DNA of 64,000 nucleotides from Cognatilysobacter xinjiangensis. GTDB taxonomy: Bacteria > Pseudomonadota > Gammaproteobacteria > Xanthomonadales > Xanthomonadaceae. Below, piece after piece: positions 52,260 through 59,575 of the stretch (position 1 is the stretch's first letter; each line of letters opens with the position of its first letter). Position numbers and translations under genes: made by a program. The notes beneath the pieces were generated by a model that saw nothing but the letters and a program-made list of their open reading frames with translations, was not told the DNA's origin and searched no databases. Where the stretch lies: NCBI RefSeq assembly GCF_014651995.1, contig NZ_BMXY01000001.1:1178001-1242000 (forward strand), read 5' to 3'.

Positions 52260-52312
52260 CTCGCATCGCGTGCCGTGTCGGCAAGGCGCGACTCTAGTGT
52301 TCGCGCCCGGCG

Positions 52313-52341
52313 TTGCCGCAAGCCCCTAGCGCTGATATAAA
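52313..52341 (+). promoter_or_regulatory. Predicted sigma-70 promoter directly before a terminator
   Basis: TTGCCG at 52313-52318 and TATAAA at 52336-52341 with a 17-base spacer. Transcription would start near 52348, immediately ahead of the hairpin at 52350. No coding gene lies downstream on the plus strand for 700 bases. Confidence 0.5.
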
Positions 52342-52349
52342 TTCATTGT

Positions 52350-52378
52350 GGGAGGCGCAGAGCGCCTCCCGTTTTTTT
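52350..52378 (+). terminator. Strong Rho-independent terminator
   Basis: GGGAGGCGC-AGA-GCGCCTCCC, a 9-bp perfect stem, one G, then seven T. No plus-strand gene precedes it, apart from the promoter-like sequence at 52313-52341. Confidence 0.88.
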
Positions 52379-52399
52379 GCGGGGTCGAGTCGGCCAGAT

Positions 52400-52454
52400 C
52401 AACCAACGCATGGATTGGCCGCGTCGTGACGCGGCATCCTTGGACCCGTTACTT
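52400..52454 (-). mobile_element. Possible attC-like hairpin
   Basis: GGAT-(TG)-GCCGCGT-CGTG-ACGCGGC-ATCC forms an 11-bp stem with two unpaired bases on one side, as in attC arms. It is flanked by CCAACGC on one end and GTTAC on the other. The outer cores do not match the integron consensus well, so this is tentative. It lies downstream of the 52529-52864 gene on its coding strand. Confidence 0.35.
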
Positions 52455-52528
52455 CGGGAGCGTCGGCTCCGACATTCCGTTTCCGGCGTCAGCCGCGCGC
52501 TCGAAAACGCGACCCGTCCCTGGCCCTC

Positions 52529-52864
52529 TCAGCGCCCTGCAGCGCAATCGGTACGAGCGCGACGCGCGAGTTGCAGAAGCTTGCAGCCCACGACGGCCAA
52601 GCCCGCACCCAGGAGGAACGCGATCGCCGTGTGACCCCAGTACCAGGGGTCAGGCGTGCAGTGAAGAACCCCCGGGCCATGGCGCCCGCGCATCGTGCGG
52701 ATGCAGCCCGAGACAAGCGCCTTGAGACCCAGGAAGAACTCGGCGGCCGAGAACACGAAGAACAGCCAGGCGCCCCCGCGGGCGGTGGCCGGGTCGGCGA
52801 GAAAGTTCGAGGCGCGAGCTGCTGGCTTCAAGGGCATCGACATTCGGGTTGCGCCAGCCTGCAT
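52529..52864 (-). CDS. Small two-TM membrane protein, unknown family
   Basis: A 111-residue protein with TM segments at about residues 31-51 (GAWLFFVFSAAEFFLGLKAL) and 75-97 (WYWGHTAIAFLLGAGLAVVG), joined by a loop holding two Cys and CTPDPWYWG. It ends in a basic tail. ATG 52864 follows GGAGAG. I recognise no family. The Trp/Phe-rich composition is unlike chance frames in this G+C-rich DNA. Confidence 0.6.
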   Translation of the reverse strand: MQAGATRMSMPLKPAARASNFLADPATARGGAWLFFVFSAAEFFLGLKALVSGCIRTMRGRHGPGVLHCTPDPWYWGHTAIAFLLGAGLAVVGCKLLQLARRARTDCAAGR

Positions 52865-53082
52865 ACAGGCTCTCCGAGAGCGTCAATGCGAACGGCGGAG
52901 GTGGCGCCCTTCCAGCGGGAGAGGGGCGGAACCTCGACTCTGTCCGCTGCTTCCTGTTGCTGCAATACCTGCCCGCAGACGCGGTAACCGTTCAACGACG
53001 GACGTCGGGCCAGGCTGTCTCCGCGAGCCGCCATGCGAGCCACGCATCCCGCCGCGATCCGCGCCTAGCCAGGGAACGATCG

Positions 53083-53355
53083 ATGAAACGATATCTGCGT
53101 CCCCTCACCGGTTTTATGGCCTCTTCATTGATTGGCGCGCTTCTCGTGCTGCCCTCTATCGCGCAGGCGCGATGCCCGTCCATCGGCGACAAGGGGCTGT
53201 CGGGTGACTGCTCGCCGCGCAGCACCCAGTGCTACAAGAGCTGGGTGGTCGACCACCGCGTTCTCAACGGGGTCCCGCACTACAAGCTTCTGGTTTATCG
53301 ACGTTATGCCGCGGGCTCGTGGGCGTTCGTAAGCGAGACCTGGTATCCCTGCTGA
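53083..53355 (+). CDS. Small secreted Cys-containing protein
   Basis: A 90-residue precursor with a signal peptide (GFMASSLIGALLVLPSIAQA, cleavage after AQA) and a mature part of about 59 residues with four Cys (RCPSIG, GDCSPRSTQC, TWYPC) and several aromatic residues. The Cys could form two disulfides in the periplasm or outside. ATG 53083 follows AGGGA. It is the only plus-strand gene in this accessory stretch. No family is recognised. Confidence 0.65.
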   Translation: MKRYLRPLTGFMASSLIGALLVLPSIAQARCPSIGDKGLSGDCSPRSTQCYKSWVVDHRVLNGVPHYKLLVYRRYAAGSWAFVSETWYPC

Positions 53356-53506
53356 CGATGGTGTGGTCGGCGCGGAGAATTCGACTCTGGCTCGTCCCGC
53401 TGACGCGGAAACTTTCAAGGTGATGAAGAGCGGAAACCCGACGCTGCCCACTGCTTCTGTAAGCGGGCTGGTGCCCTGACGCTACGCCCTGCGCGGGGAA
53501 GCTTCC

Positions 53507-53528
53507 AGGGGAGCTGCAAAGCTCCCCT
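53507..53528 (+). terminator. Hairpin downstream of the small secreted protein gene
   Basis: AGGGGAGCT-GCAA-AGCTCCCCT, a perfect 9-bp stem with a GNRA-type loop, 151 bases after the stop of the 53083-53355 gene. There is no T run, so termination is uncertain. Confidence 0.4.
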
Positions 53529-53628
53529 TCGCTAGCGGGCTTATTTCCACCAATGACGCGCCCGATTGCTCGTTCGCACGACGTCCGCAAGGGAAAACTC
53601 GGCTGCGACCCCTGCTCTCGCCTCTTGG

Positions 53629-54099
53629 TCAGTAGGGCAGCCCGAACGGGAACACCTGCAGTACGGGCCCATACGCCACGGGCTTTCCATCCAGGATTGC
53701 GGGCGTGGACTCCCAGGCCTTGACGGCGTCGCTCGCCGCAATGCCGAAGGCCTCGGCGGTTGCCGAATGGACCACGACGTTCACCGGCCGCCCTTCGACA
53801 TCGATGTCGAACCGAACTGCAGCGCGGCCCTCGATCCCCGCGCGTAGCTCGCTCGCGGGATACGAAGGCGCCCTGCCCTCACGCAGAGAAGGCGGCACGT
53901 CGCAGCGAATGTTCCGGCAAAGGTCACCGGCACGTCCGCCCGCCAATGCCCGGTTGTAGGCGTCCGCAGGCACATGCTGCGCTGATGGCGCTTCGATGCG
54001 GGCTGACGGGTCCGCCACGACCCCTGCTGCACGCGCCATTCCAATCAAGGCGAATACGACGCCCCCTAGGAGCACGGAAGTCTCATTACGACGGGTCAC
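53629..54099 (-). CDS. TonB-like C-terminal domain protein
   Basis: A 156-residue exported or anchored protein: N-terminal hydrophobic segment (SVLLGGVVFALIGMARAAG), a linker with two Cys (LCRNIRCDVPP) and a TonB C-terminal-type domain (AAVRFDIDVEGRPVNVVVHS, DAVKAWESTPAI). It lacks the long Pro-rich spacer of true TonB and no ExbB/ExbD is near, so energy transduction is doubtful. The GTG at 54099 is chosen because AGGAG precedes it; a GTG six codons upstream is weaker. Confidence 0.75.
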   Translation of the reverse strand: MTRRNETSVLLGGVVFALIGMARAAGVVADPSARIEAPSAQHVPADAYNRALAGGRAGDLCRNIRCDVPPSLREGRAPSYPASELRAGIEGRAAVRFDIDVEGRPVNVVVHSATAEAFGIAASDAVKAWESTPAILDGKPVAYGPVLQVFPFGLPY

Positions 54100-54147
54100 T
54101 TCACGGCTCCTGGGCACTCGGGCTGTCTATCCGTCAACGATTCGCCG

Positions 54148-54178
54148 ATCGAAACTCGACGCCGACCCATGTTTCGAT
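54148..54178. repeat. Inverted repeat between the ABM copy 2 and TonB-like genes
   Basis: ATCGAAAC and GTTTCGAT, perfect 8-bp arms separated by 15 bases. It may be a terminator arm pair or an operator for the TonB-like gene that starts at 54099. Confidence 0.4.
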
Positions 54179-54218
54179 GAGGCGCGAGGCTCGATGCTTA
54201 CCCGGGCATTCGTGCCCC

Positions 54219-54533
54219 TCACGTGGCACGCATTTCAGCCGCCACCGTGTAGTGCTGGACGAACGGCTCGAACTCCAACAGGAACTCCTCGTCTTCCGGG
54301 AAGTACCTGGCGGTCAGAACGTCGTCACCGGTAAAGGCCCGGACGCATTCTTCGGACTCCCAATAGGTGACGGTCATGAAGTGCGTCACCTCGGCCTCGT
54401 CGCGACGCAGGATATAGGCGCTGAGGTTGCCCGGTACCGCGCGGTATCCGGAGAGCGCTCTTTGCTCAAGCAACGCCGCATAGGCGTCCGCCTTGGCGCG
54501 CGGGGTCATGCCATGCCACATCCGGCAAATCAT
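54219..54533 (-). CDS. ABM-fold protein, copy 2
   Basis: A 104-residue paralogue of the 50328-50639 protein: MICRMWHGMTPRAKADAYAA, FMTVTYWESEECVRAFTGDD and RYFPEDEEFLLEFEPFVQHY. One residue is inserted near position 24 (LLEQRALSGYR). DNA similarity is high in the middle of the gene, so the pair arose by duplication. ATG 54533 follows AGGAGAT. It lies directly downstream of an attC site on the cassette strand. Confidence 0.85.
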   Translation of the reverse strand: MICRMWHGMTPRAKADAYAALLEQRALSGYRAVPGNLSAYILRRDEAEVTHFMTVTYWESEECVRAFTGDDVLTARYFPEDEEFLLEFEPFVQHYTVAAEMRAT

Positions 54534-54655
54534 GGAGATCTCCTGTCCCGCGAAACTCCGAGTCGCATCGTGCAGAAGAGCTACCTCGGAGCCGGACCCG
54601 ACTCTGCCGGCAGTCTGCAGTGCGGTGGCGGAAGAGCGTCGTCACCGCCATCAAC

Positions 54656-54715
54656 GCATAACACCCGAATTAAGCCGCGCCACGACGCGGCGTCGGCTTG
54701 CACGAATTGCTAGGC
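54656..54715 (-). mobile_element. Integron attC site 1
   Basis: A 60-bp imperfect palindrome. On the cassette strand it starts GCCTAGC (R'', one change from RYYYAAC) and ends GTTATGC. Between them are GCCGACGCCGC and GTGGCGCGGCTTAATTCGG, nearly identical to attC site 2. The stop codon of the quinol monooxygenase gene (TAG) is inside R'', as is common for cassette genes. Confidence 0.85.
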
Positions 54716-55120
54716 AGCGCCGCCAGCACCAGCCAGACCCTGCCCACCGACCGGGACCGTTTCAAAGCGCTCGCCAAAGCCCGTGATGTAGGGCCGAGCC
54801 TGCGATATGGCCTGCTGGACGGCCGGCAGCTTTAGGGACGCCTGGTGGCTCTCCTCGGAGTCCCAGACCTCAGTTACCCAGATGGCATTTGGGTCCGACG
54901 GATCATGGGCCACCACGTAGCTCAGGCAGCCCGGCATGGAACCGGTGCCCAGGAGCAGCGCCTTGACCACCGCCTCGCGTTGCCCTGGCATGACGGTGAT
55001 CTTTCCGATTAGTCCGTACATGAGTCCTCCCTGGGGCTCGGCCGCGTCGAGCGGAAGTATGCCGGCCATGACCGCCGATACTGTGGCCAAGACGAACTCG
55101 CGGCGACCGTGATCTCTCAT
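54710..55120 (-). CDS. Tat-exported putative quinol monooxygenase (YgiN/ABM family)
   Basis: A 136-residue protein. The N-terminus has a twin-arginine signal (GRREFVLA followed by TVSAVMAGILPLDAA). The ABM domain has MYGLIGKITVMPGQREAVV, MPGCLSYVVAHDPSDPNAIW and TEVWDSEESHQASL. Similar proteins act on quinols, but YgiN itself is cytoplasmic, so export is unusual. An internal ATG before YGLIGK would give a cytoplasmic form. It lies between two attC sites, so it is an integron cassette. Confidence 0.85.
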   Translation of the reverse strand: MRDHGRREFVLATVSAVMAGILPLDAAEPQGGLMYGLIGKITVMPGQREAVVKALLLGTGSMPGCLSYVVAHDPSDPNAIWVTEVWDSEESHQASLKLPAVQQAISQARPYITGFGERFETVPVGGQGLAGAGGAA

Positions 55121-55125
55121 GAGCT

Positions 55126-55184
55126 GCCCAACACCCGAATTAAGCCGCGCCGCGAAGTGGCGTCGGCCTGACAAATTGTTAGGC
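55126..55184 (-). mobile_element. Integron attC site 2
   Basis: A 59-bp site with consensus cores: R'' GCCTAAC and R' GTTGGGC on the cassette strand. The inner arms GCCGACGCC and GGCGCGGC pair with one extrahelical A. The MAPEG stop codon (TAA) is inside R''. With site 1 it delimits a single-gene cassette. Confidence 0.92.
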
Positions 55185-55592
55185 CACTGGGCCTGATACC
55201 GCCCGGGCGACCACCAGAACCCAGAGGCCGAGGACCGCCAGGAAGTTCAGGGTGAACACGATACCCCTGAGCCGAACGTTGCGCGTGCCGATCTGCACTG
55301 CACTGTGCAGGATGCGGCCGCCGACGAACACCCAAGCCAAGCCGATCGCCGCACGCCCGGGTTCGCCCTGCAAGCACAAGATGATGCAGGCGGCATAGAA
55401 CACGACGGGCCATTCGAATTGGTTTGAAAGGTTCGCGCTAACGCGCGGCTCGACGCCAGCGAACGGGTTGGAGCCATCACTGCCGCGACCTATGCCCCAA
55501 ATGGCCGGCGCACGCGCGACAGTGAGAAGCACATAAAGCAGCGCGGCTAGAGCCACGTGAGCTGCCATGGGAAGAATCAGCGACGGCGACAT
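55179..55592 (-). CDS. MAPEG-family membrane protein
   Basis: A 137-residue protein with four TM segments: MAAHVALAALLYVLLTVARA, then NQFEWPVVFYAACIILCL, AIGLAWVFVGGRILHSAVQI and FTLNFLAVLGLWVLVVAR. RVSANLSNQFEWPV with the conserved N, E and P, and GRILHS, are MAPEG signatures. Human members make leukotrienes and prostaglandin E; bacterial roles are unknown. The stop is in attC site 2, and an attC-type core lies just upstream of the start, so it is a cassette gene. Confidence 0.9.
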   Translation of the reverse strand: MSPSLILPMAAHVALAALLYVLLTVARAPAIWGIGRGSDGSNPFAGVEPRVSANLSNQFEWPVVFYAACIILCLQGEPGRAAIGLAWVFVGGRILHSAVQIGTRNVRLRGIVFTLNFLAVLGLWVLVVARAVSGPVA

Positions 55593-55606
55593 GCCTTCAT
55601 CCAGTG

Positions 55607-55613
55607 GCCCAAC
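55607..55613 (-). mobile_element. Simple recombination core upstream of first cassette (attI-like or attC remnant)
   Basis: On the cassette strand GTTGGGC is preceded by GATTGCTGGT, similar to the end of the attC sites (AATTCGGGT then GTTGGGC), but the rest of an attC is missing. It sits 15 bases before the MAPEG ATG, where a cassette boundary is expected. Confidence 0.5.
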
Positions 55614-55629
55614 ACCAGCAATCTAGAGA

Positions 55630-55662
55630 AAATGCGGCACATGCACGATGGCGGCCGCATTT
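55630..55662 (-). terminator. Hairpin after radA, likely terminator
   Basis: AAATGCGGC/GCCGCATTT, a perfect 9-bp stem with a 15-base loop, 27 bases beyond the radA stop. On the minus strand it ends TTTTC. It separates radA from the cassette array. Confidence 0.6.
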
Positions 55663-55688
55663 ATGCGTGGTATCACCGACCACTTGCA

Positions 55689-57098
55689 CTACGCATGCTC
55701 CAACGCATCCGCCAGCCGCTCCACCGCGATCACCTCCATCCCCGCCACCTTCCCCGACTTCGGCGCGTTCGCCTTCGGCACGATCGCGCGCTTGAACCCG
55801 TGCGTCGCCGCTTCCTTCAGGCGCTCCTCGCCGTTCGGCACGGGGCGGATCTCGCCGGACAGGCCGACTTCGCCGAATGCGACGGTCATCTCGCCGAGCG
55901 GGCGGTCGCGTAGGGACGACAGCACGGCGAGCAGCAGCGGCAGGTCCACCGCGGTTTCCTGCACGCGGATGCCGCCGACGACATTGACGAACACGTCCTG
56001 GTCGCCCACCGCCACGCCGCCGTGGCGGTGCAGCACGGCCAGCAGCATGGCGAGGCGGTTGCCTTCCATGCCGACGGCGACGCGGCGCGGGTTGGACAGC
56101 GGCGAGGCATCGACCAGCGCCTGCACTTCCACCATCAGCGGGCGCGTACCTTCGCGCGTGACCATCACGCAGCTGCCGGGCTGCGCCTCGCGGCTGCCGG
56201 ACAGGAAGATCGCGGACGGGTTCGGCACCTCGCGCAGGCCCTTGTCGGCCATCGCGAACACGCCGAGTTCGTTGACGGCGCCGAAGCGGTTCTTGAAGGC
56301 GCGCAGCACACGGAAGCGGCTGCCGGACTCGCCCTCGAAATACAGCACGGCGTCGACCATGTGCTCGAGCACGCGCGGGCCGGCGATCCCGCCCTCCTTG
56401 GTGACGTGGCCGACGAGGAACACGGCGGTACCGGTCTCCTTGGCGTAGCGCACGAGGCGCGCGGCGCTTTCGCGCACCTGGCTGACCGAGCCCGGCGCGG
56501 CGGTGAGGGTCTCGGTCCAGAGGGTCTGGATGGAGTCGGCGACGATCAGGCGCGGGCCCATCGGCGCGGCCTGTTCGAGGATGCGCTCGATGCAGGTCTC
56601 GGCCAGCGCGTGCACGCCTTCCAGCGGCAGTCCGAGGCGCACGGCGCGGCCGGCCACCTGCGCGAGCGATTCCTCGCCGGTGACGTACAGGCCCGGCAGG
56701 GTCTGCGACATGTGCGCGACGGCCTGCAGCAGCAGCGTGGACTTGCCGATGCCGGGGTCGCCGCCGACCAGCACCACCGAGCCGTGCACGAGGCCGCCGC
56801 CGAGGACGCGGTCGAACTCGCCGATGTGCGTCGTCTCGCGCGATTCCTCGGAAACGGTGACGTCCTTGAGCGCGGTGATGGCCGGCGGATCGACTTTGCC
56901 GGCCCAGCCGCTGCGGCGGCTCTGCGCGACGCCGGACTTCACCGGCGCGGCGGCGGCTTCGAGGGCGATCTCGCTCAGCGTGTTCCATTGGCCGCAGTCC
57001 ACGCACTGGCCCTGCCACTTGCTGTGCTCGGAGCCGCAGTCGGAACAGACGTAGGCGGTGGCGCGGCGCGCGCCGGATTTCGCGGACTTCCCGATCAT
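55689..57098 (-). CDS. radA: DNA repair protein RadA (Sms)
   Basis: A 469-residue RecA-like helicase that processes recombination intermediates. It has the N-terminal zinc finger (Cys18, 21, 32, 35), Walker A GGDPGIGKSTLLLQ, the hallmark KNRFG motif and a C-terminal Lon-protease-like domain (GGIRVQETAVDLPLLLAVLS). ATG 57098 follows GGAGGGT-type sequence. It is intact although it borders the cassette region. Confidence 0.97.
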   Translation of the reverse strand: MIGKSAKSGARRATAYVCSDCGSEHSKWQGQCVDCGQWNTLSEIALEAAAAPVKSGVAQSRRSGWAGKVDPPAITALKDVTVSEESRETTHIGEFDRVLGGGLVHGSVVLVGGDPGIGKSTLLLQAVAHMSQTLPGLYVTGEESLAQVAGRAVRLGLPLEGVHALAETCIERILEQAAPMGPRLIVADSIQTLWTETLTAAPGSVSQVRESAARLVRYAKETGTAVFLVGHVTKEGGIAGPRVLEHMVDAVLYFEGESGSRFRVLRAFKNRFGAVNELGVFAMADKGLREVPNPSAIFLSGSREAQPGSCVMVTREGTRPLMVEVQALVDASPLSNPRRVAVGMEGNRLAMLLAVLHRHGGVAVGDQDVFVNVVGGIRVQETAVDLPLLLAVLSSLRDRPLGEMTVAFGEVGLSGEIRPVPNGEERLKEAATHGFKRAIVPKANAPKSGKVAGMEVIAVERLADALEHA

Positions 57099-57297
57099 CG
57101 AACCCTCCGGTGTGGCCCGCAGGTTAAACGGGGGAGGTCGCAGCCGGTAAGACGTTTTTTTCGGGGACGGGGACGCCCCGCGGGCGCTGCCGGCACGCTG
57201 TCGCGCGGCTTCCCTGCGGTGCTGCGGCTTGCTGCCGCTGAAACCCGGCTCACGGCGCAGCGGCTACGGTCGCGGCGTCCCCCAACGGAGCAGCGTC

Positions 57298-57507
57298 ATG
57301 AGCGACCGCGATCAGAACGACACCGGCAAGAACATGGGCCAGGGCCTGGCCGGGGTGAACGACGACCAGCGCCACGACCTGATGGACCGCGGCAGCGACC
57401 AGCGCACGCAGGACCAGCGAGACGTTAAGTCCTCCTCGCAGCGCACCGACGAATCCGGCAAGGCGAAGGACGACGTGAGCCGCGCGCCGGAATCCGGCAC
57501 GCCCTGA
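57298..57507 (+). CDS. Small hydrophilic protein
   Basis: A 69-residue, highly charged, Gln/Asp/Ser-rich protein (DRDQNDTGKNMGQGLAGVND, QRTQDQRDVKSSSQRTDES) with no hydrophobic core; probably disordered. ATG 57298 follows ACGGAG. Such composition suggests a stress or desiccation-type protein, but no family is recognised. It is monocistronic between radA and the convergent gal operon. Confidence 0.65.
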   Translation: MSDRDQNDTGKNMGQGLAGVNDDQRHDLMDRGSDQRTQDQRDVKSSSQRTDESGKAKDDVSRAPESGTP

Positions 57508-57517
57508 GCGGATGACG

Positions 57518-57544
57518 ACGGCGGCCGCGAGGTGCGGCCGCCGT
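57518..57544. terminator. Bidirectional terminator hairpin
   Basis: ACGGCGGCCGC/GCGGCCGCCGT, an 11-bp stem with a 5-base loop, between the convergent 57298-57507 gene and galM. A short T run follows on the plus strand. Confidence 0.75.
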
Positions 57545-57545
57545 T

Positions 57546-58505
57546 TCAGTGCAGCGCGTTGTGGGTGGCTTCGACTCGCAGGCGGAACCTGGCCGCGAAG
57601 CGCTCGCCGGGTTCGACCACCGGGAGGTCCTCGTGGCTGGTCAGCGCGTCGGCCGGCGCGGTCATCGGCTCGAGCGAGATGTAGTCGTGCGTCGGCGGCG
57701 CGTAGATCTGCGCGTAGGGGAAGTTGTCCAGGAAATCCACGCTCACGCGGCGACCATTGCCGGCGATCGACATGCTGGCGCCCGGCGAGACCACGAAGCC
57801 GTGGTCGAAATCGAGGTCGGCGAGGCGGTCGTCGTACGGCGGCAGATCGGAGCGCTCGCCCACGGGCAGCAGGCGGTCGTCGAGCACGATCCCCTGCATC
57901 GCCGGCAGCGTGAGCTGCCACTGCCGGCGGTTGAGGCCGGGAATGCCGATGTAGGGATGGAAGCCGAAGCTCACCGGCACGCGCACGCCGGCGTTGGCGA
58001 GCACGGCGGTCTCGATGGTGAGACCGAGGCCGTCGAGCGTGGCAGTCATCTCGATCTCGTGCTCGAACGGGAACACCGCGAGCAGCTCGGGACGGTTCCA
58101 GGCAAGCCGGCTGCGCAGGCGGCGGTCGCTGGCCTCCTCCACCCGCCATTCCAGCTTGGGCCACGGCACGCCGTGGATGATCACCTCGTTCCAGTCCTTC
58201 ATCAGCCAGGGCGACGACGGGTCGAGTTCGACGCGGCGCCCGTCGAACTCGTAGCTGCGGCCACGCAGGCGGTTCGCGTACGGATAGTTGAGGGGAATGC
58301 CGATCGACATGCCGGTGGCGAGCGCCTCGTCCAGCTCGTCCACGCGTCGCAGGATCTCCTCGCCGCGGTGCTTGAGCGAGAGCCCGATCATCCCCTGCTC
58401 GGGGCGGAACACCGCGACCAGTTCGCCCGCCGCCATGGTGTGCGTTCGCGGCGAAGGGCGATGGGCCTGCGGCTGGGACTCCATGACGTTGCGCCCGGAA
58501 CTCAT
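57546..58505 (-). CDS. galM: Aldose 1-epimerase
   Basis: Interconverts alpha- and beta-galactose. The 319-residue beta-sandwich protein has [10 protein letters not shown], the catalytic-site His in FGFHPYIG and the catalytic Glu in [10 protein letters not shown]. The start overlaps the galK stop (ATGA). It is the last gene of the GH2-galT-galK-galM operon. Confidence 0.92.
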   Translation of the reverse strand: MSSGRNVMESQPQAHRPSPRTHTMAAGELVAVFRPEQGMIGLSLKHRGEEILRRVDELDEALATGMSIGIPLNYPYANRLRGRSYEFDGRRVELDPSSPWLMKDWNEVIIHGVPWPKLEWRVEEASDRRLRSRLAWNRPELLAVFPFEHEIEMTATLDGLGLTIETAVLANAGVRVPVSFGFHPYIGIPGLNRRQWQLTLPAMQGIVLDDRLLPVGERSDLPPYDDRLADLDFDHGFVVSPGASMSIAGNGRRVSVDFLDNFPYAQIYAPPTHDYISLEPMTAPADALTSHEDLPVVEPGERFAARFRLRVEATHNALH

Positions 58506-59575
58506 GCCTTCGCCTCCTGCGGCACCAGCACGCGGCCGTGGCGATGGGCGGCGTTGTACTGCCCGACGACCTTGCGGCCGACCCGTGCGGCCTCCCCTGC
58601 CCTGCAGAGTGCGACGCAGGCGCCGCCGAAACCCGCGCCCGTCAGGCGCGCGCCGTGCACGAACGGGTGCTGCTGAAGCAGGTCGACAAGGCGGTCGAGC
58701 TCGGGCACGGATACCTCGTAGTCGTCGCGCAGACTCGCGTGCGAGGCATTCATAAGTTGGCCGAATTCCGCGGCGTCCACGCCGTCTACCGCACGCAGCA
58801 CGCGCGCATTCTCGGTGACCACGTGGCGGGCGCGGCGGCGCTGCGGCTCGGGCAGGCTTTCGACGGCGGCAACCTCAGTGACGTCGCGCAGCGCCGGCAC
58901 ACCCAGCGCGCGCGCGGCGGCTTCGCATTCGGCGCGGCGCTCGTTGTAAGCGCTGCCCGCGAGCGAGCGGCTCAGGCCCGAATCGACGACGAGCAGCTCG
59001 GTGCCCTCGGGCATCGGCACCAGACGCCGCTCCAGGGTGCGCGTGTCGAGGAACAGCATGCGCGTGTCGTCGGCGAGGCTGGACGCCATCTGGTCCATGA
59101 TTCCGCAGTTGACCTTCGCGTAATCGATCTCCGCCCGCTGCGCCATCTGAGCGATGTGCACGTCGTCGATGTCGAGCGAAAGCAGCTCGCGCAATGCGCG
59201 CAGCATGGCCACTTCGAGCGCCGCGCTGGACGACAGGCCCACGCCCATGGGCACGTCGGAGTGAACGAACACGTCGAGATGCGGCACCTCCGCGCCCGTT
59301 GCCATGACGCCGCGGATGCAACCGTACACGTAGCTGGCGAAGTGGTCGCCGGGCAGCGTGTCGCGCTGGAAGCGGGACTCGCTGGCGAGGTCGGCGGCGT
59401 GCACCACGAACTCGCCGCCGCGGTTCGGGCGCAGCGATACCGTCGTCTTCTGCGGAATGGCGGTGGGCAGGACGTAGCCGTCGTTGTAGTCGGTGTGCTC
59501 GCCGAGCAGGTTGACCCGACCCGGCGCCGAGGCGACGACGGTGGGCTCACTTCCGAAAATGTCCTTGAATGTCAT
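58502..59575 (-). CDS. galK: Galactokinase
   Basis: A GHMP kinase of 357 residues that phosphorylates galactose at C1. The signature [19 protein letters not shown] lies near residue 19, the ATP loop [15 protein letters not shown] near 120 and the C-terminal [16 protein letters not shown] near 318; Asp in [10 protein letters not shown] is the catalytic base. ATG 59575 overlaps the galT stop. Confidence 0.96.
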   Translation of the reverse strand: MTFKDIFGSEPTVVASAPGRVNLLGEHTDYNDGYVLPTAIPQKTTVSLRPNRGGEFVVHAADLASESRFQRDTLPGDHFASYVYGCIRGVMATGAEVPHLDVFVHSDVPMGVGLSSSAALEVAMLRALRELLSLDIDDVHIAQMAQRAEIDYAKVNCGIMDQMASSLADDTRMLFLDTRTLERRLVPMPEGTELLVVDSGLSRSLAGSAYNERRAECEAAARALGVPALRDVTEVAAVESLPEPQRRRARHVVTENARVLRAVDGVDAAEFGQLMNASHASLRDDYEVSVPELDRLVDLLQQHPFVHGARLTGAGFGGACVALCRAGEAARVGRKVVGQYNAAHRHGRVLVPQEAKA

